Below, piece after piece: positions 15,897 through 23,458 of a stretch of 34,883 nt of DNA. Under the pieces are notes generated by a model. It saw nothing but the letters and a program-made list of their open reading frames with translations, was not told where the DNA came from and made no database searches. Position 1 is the first letter of the stretch; every line of letters starts with the position of its first letter. This DNA comes from Clostridia bacterium. GTDB taxonomy: Bacteria > Bacillota > Clostridia > Oscillospirales > CAG-382. Location of the stretch: assembly GCA_017399965.1 (NCBI GenBank), contig JAFQAP010000025.1, positions 1 to 34,883 on the forward strand, given 5' to 3'. The translations under genes were made by a program, and so were the position numbers.

Positions 15897-15926
15897 TAAA
15901 ACCCGTGAATAATTCACGGGTTTTTA
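15897..15926 (+). terminator. Intrinsic terminator, 'ACCCGTGAAT' type copy 1
   Basis: AAAACCCGTGAAT/ATTCACGGGTTTTT forms a perfect stem with a T run. Near-identical hairpins end the units at 20734 and 22455. Confidence 0.93.
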
Positions 15927-15948
15927 ACATTTTGTACTGTTTTGCGTA

Positions 15949-15977
15949 TTGACAAGGTGTCTTTTGTGTGTTAGAAT
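15949..15977 (+). promoter_or_regulatory. Promoter of the 111-residue exported protein gene
   Basis: TTGACA (15949-15954), 17-bp spacer and TAGAAT (15972-15977), followed by GTGGATAGAAGAA. An inverted repeat GACA-AGG-TGTC (15951-15961) overlaps the -35. It closely resembles the promoter at 22494-22522. Confidence 0.85.
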
Positions 15978-16073
15978 GTGGATAGAAGAATCGTTCCTTC
16001 CGCACACCAAAGAAAATTTTTTCAAAAAATATCATAAAATTTTCAGAGGTTTTGCTTTTAAAGGAGTATATCA

Positions 16074-16409
16074 ATGAACAAAACGAAAAAAACTGTAATC
16101 ATTATTACTTCGGTCGCGGTCCTTTTGGCTGTGTTCATCTTATCCTGTGCCGTTATCGGTATGCAAAAATCAAACGGTTACGATACGGATTGGATGGTAG
16201 GAAAGCCTATGTGGTTGATAAAACTGCGCTACGGCGGGTTTGATTATACTCACGAAAATGCTCCCTATGCAAATATCTACGCATATAACGCGGGAATTAA
16301 AGAAAATAAGTACGAACCCGGGCGTTATGAACAATGGGTGTGGGTAATATTCGACGGAACTAACACTTGTACACATGCGAAAGCGCAAAACAAGTCTGTT
16401 TTTTGGTGA
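16074..16409 (+). CDS. Small exported or lipid-anchored protein
   Basis: The 111-residue product starts with a basic tip and a hydrophobic segment (residues 7-28) that includes I-L-S-C at 22-25, a possible but non-ideal lipobox; otherwise it is a simple membrane anchor. The remaining 80 or so residues are aromatic-rich and unlike any family I know. The AAAGGAG site is well placed before ATG 16074. The gene is a single transcription unit with its own promoter and terminator, which match those of the lipoprotein gene at 22580 although the proteins do not obviously resemble each other. Confidence 0.75.
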   Translation: MNKTKKTVIIITSVAVLLAVFILSCAVIGMQKSNGYDTDWMVGKPMWLIKLRYGGFDYTHENAPYANIYAYNAGIKENKYEPGRYEQWVWVIFDGTNTCTHAKAQNKSVFW

Positions 16410-16431
16410 CGGCATCAACTATATACATCAA

Positions 16432-16466
16432 AATCTCCCCGAACAAACATCGGGGAGAAATTTTTG
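16432..16466 (+). terminator. Intrinsic terminator, TCTCCCCGA type copy 1
   Basis: AATCTCCCCGA and TCGGGGAGAAATT form the stem, followed by TTTTT. The same stem ends the gene at 22580-23434. Confidence 0.92.
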
Positions 16467-16483
16467 CCCGTTTTTTTACAAAA

Positions 16484-16529
16484 ACACAATATATAGTGTT
16501 TTTGCCTATTGACAAACACGAAATGGTGT
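16484..16529 (+). promoter_or_regulatory. Pair of NrdR boxes
   Basis: ACACAATATATAGTGT at 16484-16499 fits the NrdR-box consensus essentially perfectly. A weaker ACACGAAATGGTGT lies at 16516-16529, between the -35 and -10. Their centres are 31 bp apart, three helical turns, the usual spacing for NrdR, the ATP-cone repressor of ribonucleotide reductase genes. Confidence 0.85.
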
Positions 16530-16537
16530 GCTATACT
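16509..16537 (+). promoter_or_regulatory. Promoter of the nrdD operon
   Basis: TTGACA (16509-16514), 17-bp spacer and TATACT (16532-16537). The second NrdR box occupies the spacer, so bound repressor would block RNA polymerase. Confidence 0.9.
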
Positions 16538-16583
16538 CAATCTCGCTGACAAATAAAAAAGAAACTTAAAAAGGAGCAGGAAA

Positions 16584-18974
16584 ATGTATCAGGTTATTAA
16601 AAGAGACGGAAAAATCAACGATTTTGATATTTCCAAGATCACTCACGCTATAAAAGCGGCTTTTGACGCACAGGAAAAGAACTACAATATATCGGTTATC
16701 GATTTTATCGCCCTCAAGGTTACCGCGGATTTTGAAAGCAAGATAGTAGACGATCTCATATCCGTAGAGGATATTCAGGACAGCGTAGAATCCGTACTTA
16801 TCCAGTCCGGTTACGGCGACGTTGCAAAGGCATACATTCTTTACCGCCGCAACAGAGAAAAGCTCCGTCAGGTAAAGAGCTCTGTGCTGGACTATAAAAA
16901 ACTGGTTGACGATTACGTAAAGGCTACCGACTGGCGCGTTAAGGAAAACTCCACCGTTACATATTCTGTAGGCGGTCTTATCCTTCACAACTCCGGTTCT
17001 ATCACCGCAAACTACTGGCTCAGCGAGGTTTATGACGACGAGGTCGCAAACGCACACATCAATGCGGATATGCATATTCACGATCTTTCCATGCTTACCG
17101 GTTACTGCGCAGGCTGGTCCTTAAAACAGCTTATTCAGGAAGGCTTGGGCGGCGTTCCCGGCAAGATCACCTCTTCTCCCGCAAGCCACCTTGCGACTCT
17201 CTGCAACCAGATGGTAAACTTCCTGGGTATTATGCAGAACGAATGGGCAGGCGCACAGGCGTTTTCCTCCTTCGATACCTATCTCGCTCCCTTCGTTAAG
17301 GTAGATAACCTGGATTACGAGCAGGTTAAAAAGTGCATAGAATCCTTTATTTACGGTGTTAATACTCCTTCCCGCTGGGGTACTCAGGCGCCCTTCTCCA
17401 ACATTACTCTGGACTGGACAGTGCCCGCAGACCTTGCAGAGCTTCCCGCAATAGTAGGCGGCAAGGAAATGGACTTTAAGTACAAGGACTGCAAAAAGGA
17501 AATGGATATGATAAACAAGGCGTTTATCGAAATTATGATCGAAGGCGACGCCAACGGCAGAGGCTTCCAGTATCCTATTCCCACATATTCCATCACCGCA
17601 GATTTCGATTGGTCCGAAACAGAAAACAACCGTCTGCTGTTTGAGATGACCTCTAAATACGGCACTCCCTATTTCTCCAACTACGTAAACAGCGATATGG
17701 AGCCCAGCGACGTACGCTCCATGTGCTGCAGACTCCGTCTTGACCTCCGCGAACTGCGCAAAAAGTCCGGCGGCTTCTTCGGCAGCGGCGAATCCACAGG
17801 TTCTGTCGGCGTTGTTACCATAAACATTCCCCGTATCGCATACCTTTCCAAGGACGAAAAGGAATTTTATACCCGTCTTAACAAGATAATGGATATCGCT
17901 GCCCGCTCTCTCAAGGTAAAGCGTACCGTTATCACCAAGCTTATGAACGAGGGACTTTATCCCTATACCAAGCGTTATCTGGGTACCTTCAACAACCACT
18001 TCTCTACCATCGGTCTTGTAGGTATGAACGAAGCCTGCCTTAACGCAAACTGGATAAAAGCAGATCTTACCACCGAAAAAGCGCAGGAGTTTACCAAGGA
18101 CGTGCTCAACCACATGCGCGAGCGTCTTTCCGATTACCAGGAAAAATACGGCGACCTTTACAACCTTGAAGCAACTCCCGCAGAAGCAACCTCTTACCGT
18201 CTTGCAAAGCACGACCTTAAGCATTATCCCAACATCATAACCGCAGGCGGCGGCGCGGAAACTCCTTATTACACCAATTCCTCCCACCTGCCCGTCGGCT
18301 ATACCGATGATATATTCACCGCTCTGGACGTTCAGGACGAATTGCAGACTCTCTATACCTCCGGTACCGTATTCCACGCATTCCTTGGCGAAAAACTCCC
18401 CGATTGGAAAGCAGCGGCAGATCTGGTGCGCAAGATATCCGCAAACTATAAGCTTCCTTATTATACTCTCTCTCCCGTATATTCCGTATGCCGTAAGCAC
18501 GGTTATCTGGCAGGCGAACAGTGGAAGTGTCCCACCTGCGGCGAGGATACCGAGGTTTACTCCCGTATCACCGGCTATTACCGTCCCGTTCAGAACTGGA
18601 ACGTAGGTAAGACTCAGGAATATAAGGAAAGAAAATCTTATAATATCGAAAAAAGCATGGCACGTGTTGACGGCGTAGAGATACCCGAAGAACAGCCCTG
18701 CGTATGCGAAGAACAGCCTGTGGCTGAAAAGGCTCCTCAGGGCACCGCAGTTCTGTTTGCCACCGCAACCTGCCCCAATTGCAAAATAGCAGCCGCTTTG
18801 CTTGAAAAAGCAGGCGTTGGCTTTGAAAAGCTGTTGGCGGAAGAGAATGCAGAACTGGCAAACGAGCTTGGTATAAAACAGGCTCCCACTCTGGTCATCA
18901 CCACCGATGAGGGCGAGGTCACCAAGTACGTAGGCGTGGGCAGTATCCGCAAATATATTGATATGGTGAAATAA
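16584..18974 (+). CDS. nrdD: Anaerobic ribonucleoside-triphosphate reductase with fused C-terminal redoxin domain
   Basis: This class III reductase makes deoxyribonucleotides without oxygen using a glycyl radical. The 796 residues contain an N-terminal ATP-cone for allosteric control (about 1-92), the catalytic barrel with the RSMCCRLRLD segment holding the probable thiyl cysteine (Cys381/Cys382), a zinc site (Cys636, His639, Cys649, Cys652), and the glycyl-radical motif RITGYYRPVQNWN with Gly664. A linker with an extra CVC pair leads to a redoxin-like domain (about 719-796) with active site CPNC (Cys730, Cys733) and a following cis-Pro-type QAPTLVI. The usual enzyme ends near residue 700. 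The reductase gene is followed directly by a thioredoxin-reductase-like gene (ATG next to the stop). Start ATG has AAGGAG eight bases before it. Confidence 0.96.
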   Translation: MYQVIKRDGKINDFDISKITHAIKAAFDAQEKNYNISVIDFIALKVTADFESKIVDDLISVEDIQDSVESVLIQSGYGDVAKAYILYRRNREKLRQVKSSVLDYKKLVDDYVKATDWRVKENSTVTYSVGGLILHNSGSITANYWLSEVYDDEVANAHINADMHIHDLSMLTGYCAGWSLKQLIQEGLGGVPGKITSSPASHLATLCNQMVNFLGIMQNEWAGAQAFSSFDTYLAPFVKVDNLDYEQVKKCIESFIYGVNTPSRWGTQAPFSNITLDWTVPADLAELPAIVGGKEMDFKYKDCKKEMDMINKAFIEIMIEGDANGRGFQYPIPTYSITADFDWSETENNRLLFEMTSKYGTPYFSNYVNSDMEPSDVRSMCCRLRLDLRELRKKSGGFFGSGESTGSVGVVTINIPRIAYLSKDEKEFYTRLNKIMDIAARSLKVKRTVITKLMNEGLYPYTKRYLGTFNNHFSTIGLVGMNEACLNANWIKADLTTEKAQEFTKDVLNHMRERLSDYQEKYGDLYNLEATPAEATSYRLAKHDLKHYPNIITAGGGAETPYYTNSSHLPVGYTDDIFTALDVQDELQTLYTSGTVFHAFLGEKLPDWKAAADLVRKISANYKLPYYTLSPVYSVCRKHGYLAGEQWKCPTCGEDTEVYSRITGYYRPVQNWNVGKTQEYKERKSYNIEKSMARVDGVEIPEEQPCVCEEQPVAEKAPQGTAVLFATATCPNCKIAAALLEKAGVGFEKLLAEENAELANELGIKQAPTLVITTDEGEVTKYVGVGSIRKYIDMVK

Positions 18975-19877
18975 ATGACAGATATTCTGGTAATCGGGGC
19001 GGGCCCTGCGGGGCTCACCGCCGCCCTTTACGCCCGCCGCGGTGAAAAAGAAGTCACCGTAGTGGAAAAAGGTGCTTTCGGCGGGCAGATGACATTCTCC
19101 CCCAGAATAGAAAACTATCCAGGTTTTGATACCGTTTCCGGCACCGCTCTGGCAGACGCTATGGTAAGCCAGGTGCTTAATCAGGGCGCAAACCTTGAGC
19201 CGGACGAGATCACCCGTATCGAAAAGATAAAAGGCGGCTTCCGCGCTATCGGCGAATACGGAGTGTACGAAGCAAAAACCGTGATCATCGCCGCAGGCGC
19301 AAAGCACAGACAGCTCGGCGTGGAGGGTGAAAACCGCTTCACGGGCGAAGGAATTTCATACTGTGCCGTGTGCGACGGAGCTTTTTATAAAGGAAAGCGT
19401 GTCGCGGTTATCGGCGGCGGCAACTCCGCACTTCAGGAAGCGGTGCTCCTTTCCGAAGGCTGCGCAAAGGTTACTTTGGTTCAAAACCTTGATTACTTCA
19501 CGGGCGAGCAAAAGCTTATAGATACGCTCAAAGCACGTCCCAACGTGGAATTTATAACCGGTGCGGTAGTCACGGGTCTTGTGGGCGAAACCGAGCTTGA
19601 GGGAATCCGTATTTCCGGAAAAAACGGCACGCAGGTGCTGGATGTTGATGGAATGTTCGTTGCTATCGGCTTGGTGCCTCAAAACGAATTCGCCGCAAAC
19701 CTTATAGATCTTGACGAGAGGGGATACGTACCCTCCGGCGAGGATACCGCCACCTCCTGCAAGGGAGTTTTCGTGGCAGGAGATTGCAGAAGCAAGAATA
19801 TCCGTCAGATCGCCACCGCCGTTGCGGACGGAGCTTCCGCGGCGCTGGCTGCTATCCGATATATAGACGGAATGTAA
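18975..19877 (+). CDS. trxB: Thioredoxin reductase-like flavoprotein
   Basis: This 300-residue FAD enzyme of the low-molecular-weight thioredoxin reductase type should pass electrons to a redoxin disulfide. The FAD fold begins GAGPAGLTAALYARR (residues 8-22), the redox centre is CAVCDG (Cys130, Cys133), the second nucleotide motif is GGGNSALQEA, and GDCRSKNIRQIATAVADG closes the FAD site. The HRRxxxR motif that normally binds the NADPH phosphate is absent; the place reads VQNLDYFT (169-176), so NADPH use is doubtful. The start abuts the nrdD stop, and the next gene shares one base with its stop codon. Reduction of the redoxin fused to NrdD is the most economical role. Confidence 0.93.
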   Translation: MTDILVIGAGPAGLTAALYARRGEKEVTVVEKGAFGGQMTFSPRIENYPGFDTVSGTALADAMVSQVLNQGANLEPDEITRIEKIKGGFRAIGEYGVYEAKTVIIAAGAKHRQLGVEGENRFTGEGISYCAVCDGAFYKGKRVAVIGGGNSALQEAVLLSEGCAKVTLVQNLDYFTGEQKLIDTLKARPNVEFITGAVVTGLVGETELEGIRISGKNGTQVLDVDGMFVAIGLVPQNEFAANLIDLDERGYVPSGEDTATSCKGVFVAGDCRSKNIRQIATAVADGASAALAAIRYIDGM

Positions 19878-20137
19878 TGAAACCGTTTCTCCTTATAATA
19901 TATTTTTGCTTTTCGTTGCTTGCGGTCTGCCTTACGGTGTACGATAAATACGCCGCAAAGCGCAAAAAAACACGTATTCCCGAAAAAACACTGTTTTTAA
20001 CAGCCCTTTTCGGCGGAAGCCTTGCTATGCTTTTCACAATGCTTGTGATCCGCCACAAAACCGGCCATAAACGGTTTATGGTGGGACTTCCCGTCATAAC
20101 GCTGGTGCAAGCGGTTTTGAATATTTTTATAATATAA
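19877..20137 (+). CDS. DUF1294 family small membrane protein
   Basis: This 86-residue membrane protein has about three hydrophobic segments. The family core is clear: YDKYAAKRKKTRIPEKTL followed by a Gly-Gly helix and IRHKTGHKRF. The ATG at 19877 overlaps the last base of the trxB stop (TAATG), so it is translationally coupled. The family has no known reaction. Presence in this operon may be incidental. Confidence 0.88.
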   Translation: MKPFLLIIYFCFSLLAVCLTVYDKYAAKRKKTRIPEKTLFLTALFGGSLAMLFTMLVIRHKTGHKRFMVGLPVITLVQAVLNIFII

Positions 20138-20155
20138 AGAAAGGCGGTCAAAGCC

Positions 20156-20734
20156 GTGTACGCAAACGGAATTTATATTCAAGAGCTTTCCGAGGAAGCG
20201 ATCGACTTTTTACCTAACGGCAGATTTGCCTTGGTGGATAAAGAGTATCGCGGCGTAGCAAGGTATATCAGCTTCCCTTTATCGGGCACACAGGATTTAA
20301 CGAATTTTTCACTCAACCGCAGAATGGAGCAAGGCGTATATAAAGATACAGCGAGGGATAACGATGTTGATCCCTTGTGGGTTATCAGCGATGAAAACCT
20401 GTACCGCGAATATCTTGCCCGCTGTGAAGAGCTTGATATAAAGACAAGAGTTTTGTTTATCGAATCCACGCGGCGCGAGCCTTGCTGGGCGGGCGAAAAG
20501 CCCGAAATGCGCACTTTGGGTTACGAGGTCGTCAATCCCAATTTGGGCGAAGTGGGCATTTGCTGGTATCTTAATCAAGAACAGTTTAAGTCCTTTGCGG
20601 AAAAGCTTAACGAGCACGGCTTGTTTGACGATTACGAAACCGCAGAAGCGTTTTATAATGCACTCACGGAAGATCCTTTCGTTACAGAAGAGGAAGATCC
20701 TTTAATCGCAAGGATCAGCATAGTGAGCATATAA
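20156..20734 (+). CDS. Unknown soluble protein, last gene of the nrdD operon
   Basis: The 192-residue product is acidic, has no signal peptide or membrane segment, and has no motif I can name. It starts at GTG 20156; the purine-rich AAAGAAAGGCGG lies about 11 nt upstream, so the start is acceptable but not certain. It contains single Cys residues in ARCEELD, EPCWAGE and GICWYL, and an acidic C-terminal region (about 165-185). It follows the DUF1294 gene by 18 nt without a promoter or terminator between them, so it should be expressed with nrdD and trxB. A terminator follows 24 nt after its stop. Confidence 0.78.
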   Translation: MYANGIYIQELSEEAIDFLPNGRFALVDKEYRGVARYISFPLSGTQDLTNFSLNRRMEQGVYKDTARDNDVDPLWVISDENLYREYLARCEELDIKTRVLFIESTRREPCWAGEKPEMRTLGYEVVNPNLGEVGICWYLNQEQFKSFAEKLNEHGLFDDYETAEAFYNALTEDPFVTEEEDPLIARISIVSI

Positions 20735-20758
20735 ACGGCACATAAGATAAATACTGCT

Positions 20759-20787
20759 AAAACCCGTGAATTTTCACGGGTTTTTCA
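20759..20787 (+). terminator. Intrinsic terminator, 'ACCCGTGAAT' type copy 2
   Basis: AAAACCCGTGAA/TTCACGGGTTTTT forms a perfect stem with a T run at the end of the nrdD operon. Confidence 0.93.
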
Positions 20788-20807
20788 TTGTCAGGGTGAT
20801 TCGGGAT

Positions 20808-20975
20808 GCACGGACATCAGTTCCGTGCGAACAGTTTACGGGACGATGAGGATTTACCCCACGAATGCTGGTCGCATTCGCAGGGACCCCAAATCGGACG
20901 TCTGTCCCTACGGTTCGATATTTTCCACTGCTGTTCAATACCCGTAGGGGACGGCGCCCCCGACGTCCCGCATAA
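20808..20975. repeat. Four-stem fold-back repeat, copy 3, interrupted by a nested hairpin
   Basis: The left flank CCGTGCGAACAGTTTACGGGACGATGAGGA-type arm starts normally. It is then interrupted at 20856-20890 by CCCCACGAATGC...GCATTCGCAGGGACCCC, a unit also found after the substrate-binding gene. The middle stem CCCTACGG (20906-20913)/CCGTAGGG (20942-20949) and the second hairpin GGGACG/CGTCCC (20948-20969) are intact. Confidence 0.78.
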
Positions 20976-20981
20976 AATAAT

Positions 20982-21058
20982 ATGTTTTTTGCTCTTTGCA
21001 AAAAACTACCATAGTTCATAGTTCCTCGTTCATAGTTCATAGTTCATAGTTCCTCATT
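20982..21058. repeat. Tail hairpin module, copy 3, with short tandem repeats
   Basis: Hairpin TTTTTTGC (20985-20992)/GCAAAAAA (20998-21005) and ACTACC are followed by tandem GTTCATA and GTTCCTC units up to 21058, immediately before the MATE promoter. The second hairpin of the other modules is absent here. Confidence 0.75.
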
Positions 21059-21062
21059 ATCC

Positions 21063-21091
21063 TTGACATACCCGTTTATTTATACTATAAT
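21063..21091 (+). promoter_or_regulatory. Consensus promoter of the MATE transporter gene
   Basis: TTGACA (21063-21068), 17-bp spacer and TATAAT (21086-21091): a perfect sigma-A promoter. Confidence 0.92.
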
Positions 21092-21123
21092 ACACCGACA
21101 CTTTGCGAAAGGAGGGCACCGCT

Positions 21124-22455
21124 GTGATAAAATTGTCCGAGCATTTTACATACAAAAAGCTTTTGCGCTTTACCATGCCGTCTATCATTATGATGATCTT
21201 CACGTCTGTATACGGCGTGGTGGACGGATATTTTGTATCCAACTTTGCGGGCAAAACTCCTTTTGCGGCGGTAAACTTTATATATCCTTTCATAATGGTG
21301 CTGGGCGCTTTTGGATTTATGCTTGGCACGGGAGGATGCGCACTTATCGCAAAAACTCTTGGCGAAGGGGATACGAAAAAAGCAAACAAGCTGTTTTCAA
21401 TGCTCGTGTATATCACCGTAATAGGCGGTGTTGTTATCGGCTTGGCGGGAATACTGCTTCTTCGTCCCGTAGCGTCCCTTTTGGGCGCAGAGGGAGAGCT
21501 GCTTGAAAACTGCGTTTCCTACGGCAGAATAATCCTTTTTGTCCTGCCTGCCTTTATGCTCCAGATCGAATTCCAAAGCTTTTTCTCTCTGGCGGAAAAG
21601 CCCTCTATGGGACTTTGGATGACAGTTGCCGCAGGCGCTACCAACATGGCGCTGGACGCTTTGTTCGTCCACCCAAAGCTTTTGAATTTGGGACTTTCCG
21701 GCGCGGCGTATGCCACGGCGGTGAGCCAGCTTGTGGGCGGAATAGTACCGCTTATATATTTTATTTGCAAAAATCCCACGGTTTTGCGTGTGGGAAAACC
21801 ATATTTTCATTTTACTTCCTTTTTAAGCATATGCACCAACGGATTTTCCGAGCTTTTGGGGAATATATCAATGTCCCTTGTGGGAATGCTGTATAATTAT
21901 CAGCTTTACAAGTTTGCGGGGGAGGACGGAGTTTCCGCTTATGGCGTGCTTATGTACGTTAATTTCGTGTTCCTTTCTGCGTTTATCGGTTATTCCGTGG
22001 GCGTCGCTCCCGTTATCGGCTTCCATTTCGGGGCAGATAATAAAAAAGAGCTTCGCTCCATTCTTAAAAAGAGCCTGGTTATCATTTCCGCTTCTTCGGT
22101 TGCAATGCTCATAGCGGGGGAGGTGCTGGCGTATCCGCTGTCACTCATCTTCGTGGGGTACGATCAAACCCTTCTTGACCTCACGCTCGAAGGTTTCCGC
22201 ATTTTTTCCTTTTCCTTTTTGTTTGCGGGGCTTGCTATCTTCGGTTCCGCCTTCTTTACGGCACTTAACGATGGCTTGACTTCCGCCCTTATGTCCTTTT
22301 TGCGCACTCTGGTTTTCCAGGTAGCGGCGGTGCTTTTACTGCCCCTCGTTTTCGGAACAGACGGTATCTGGTGGTCTGTGGTGGTCGCCGAGCTTGCCGC
22401 CGCATCCCTTTCGGTTGTGTTCATAGCGGTTAAAAAGAAAAAGTATAAATATTAA
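21124..22455 (+). CDS. MATE family efflux transporter
   Basis: This 443-residue membrane protein has about twelve hydrophobic segments, the usual size and topology for multidrug and toxic compound exporters driven by Na+ or H+. The N-terminal half carries family features such as a PSIIMMIFTSVYGVVDGYFV segment and GTGGCALIAKTLGEGDTKKA; similar features recur in the second half. I start it at GTG 21124, eight bases after a full AAAGGAGG; an upstream in-frame TTG would bury that site. It is a single-gene unit with a perfect promoter and its own terminator. Substrates cannot be predicted. Confidence 0.92.
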   Translation: MIKLSEHFTYKKLLRFTMPSIIMMIFTSVYGVVDGYFVSNFAGKTPFAAVNFIYPFIMVLGAFGFMLGTGGCALIAKTLGEGDTKKANKLFSMLVYITVIGGVVIGLAGILLLRPVASLLGAEGELLENCVSYGRIILFVLPAFMLQIEFQSFFSLAEKPSMGLWMTVAAGATNMALDALFVHPKLLNLGLSGAAYATAVSQLVGGIVPLIYFICKNPTVLRVGKPYFHFTSFLSICTNGFSELLGNISMSLVGMLYNYQLYKFAGEDGVSAYGVLMYVNFVFLSAFIGYSVGVAPVIGFHFGADNKKELRSILKKSLVIISASSVAMLIAGEVLAYPLSLIFVGYDQTLLDLTLEGFRIFSFSFLFAGLAIFGSAFFTALNDGLTSALMSFLRTLVFQVAAVLLLPLVFGTDGIWWSVVVAELAAASLSVVFIAVKKKKYKY

Positions 22456-22482
22456 AACCCGTGAATTCTTCATGGGTTTTTG
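22453..22482 (+). terminator. Intrinsic terminator, 'ACCCGTGAAT' type copy 3
   Basis: TAAAACCCGTGAATTC/TTCATGGGTTTTTG overlaps the MATE stop codon. One G-T wobble separates it from the copies at 15897 and 20759. Confidence 0.92.
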
Positions 22483-22493
22483 TTATTTAACCA

Positions 22494-22522
22494 TTGACAC
22501 GGTACGTGTTGTATGATAGAAT
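22494..22522 (+). promoter_or_regulatory. Promoter of the 284-residue lipoprotein gene
   Basis: TTGACA (22494-22499), 17-bp spacer and TAGAAT (22517-22522), followed by GTTGATAGAAGAA as in the 15949 promoter. A palindrome ACACG-GTA-CGTGT (22497-22509) overlaps the -35. Confidence 0.88.
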
Positions 22523-22579
22523 GTTGATAGAAGAAACGCATTTTTCAAAATCAACCCCAAAAAATAAGGAGGCATCTTT

Positions 22580-23434
22580 ATGAAAACAACAAAACGAATA
22601 ATCTGCATTTTTCTTGCGTTAACCTTCGCTTTGCTCGTAGGCTGTAAGGATAACTCCTTGCCTGTGGATAGGGTGGTTGCCGAAACGGATACACACCGCG
22701 TTTTCTATTCAAACGAAAAATGCTATATAGAGTTTTTTGAAGACTTGGATTATCAAAACGACAGCCCTATTATGGCGTCTTCAAGTCCGGCTTACGTTAC
22801 TGTTCAAAACGCAGGTGAATTGGTCGATAAGATTCTTGAAAACGATTTCACGTTTGAACAAAAACTGATGATCTACCGCGCCACAACCGATGAAAACGGA
22901 GAGATAGATAGGTGTATTTTTGATATTGAGAAAATGTATCAGCCTGTTTTTCCCGAAAATACAGAGCTCCAGAAACTTATATGGGACGGACTGCCGTATT
23001 ACTTCTATATCGCCGAATATGCGGAAAGCTTTCGGGTGCAAGTTACTTGTTATGAGAAGGATTATTATTCGGAAGTTTATAAGCGTGATATTACAGATGA
23101 AATTGCAGAATTTGAAGCAAGCGATTCGTATACCGTTACACAGTTGAAAGACAAAAACGCAGTTGAGTATCGCGGCAAAAGCAGAAAATACGTCATATAT
23201 GATATTGAAAAAGACGGGAAAAACATAACTGTAGAAGAGGAATATCATATTTCCGACATTTATGGTGATGTTGTTTCGGAAACCGTACCGTACAGCATTG
23301 ATGTATACGTTACAGAGGGCGACTTATGTTATAACGTGTATGTAGCTGATTGCTATCGTCTTTTTGATGAGCATCCGGGCGAAGAATGGCTGCTTTCCTT
23401 TGGAATGGAGCCTTACGTTCCCGCAGGGGAATAA
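22580..23434 (+). CDS. Putative lipoprotein of unknown function
   Basis: The 284-residue product has a clear lipoprotein signal (lipobox L-V-G-C, Cys22) and should be anchored outside the membrane. The mature part is rich in Asp, Glu and Tyr, with predicted beta-like stretches and two C-terminal cysteines, one in EGDLCYNVYVADCYRLF. I do not recognise the family. The AAGGAGG site is well spaced from ATG 22580. It is a single-gene unit whose promoter and terminator parallel those of the gene at 16074. Confidence 0.82.
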   Translation: MKTTKRIICIFLALTFALLVGCKDNSLPVDRVVAETDTHRVFYSNEKCYIEFFEDLDYQNDSPIMASSSPAYVTVQNAGELVDKILENDFTFEQKLMIYRATTDENGEIDRCIFDIEKMYQPVFPENTELQKLIWDGLPYYFYIAEYAESFRVQVTCYEKDYYSEVYKRDITDEIAEFEASDSYTVTQLKDKNAVEYRGKSRKYVIYDIEKDGKNITVEEEYHISDIYGDVVSETVPYSIDVYVTEGDLCYNVYVADCYRLFDEHPGEEWLLSFGMEPYVPAGE

Positions 23435-23458
23435 ACCTTTAAAATGCATAAAGTATTT

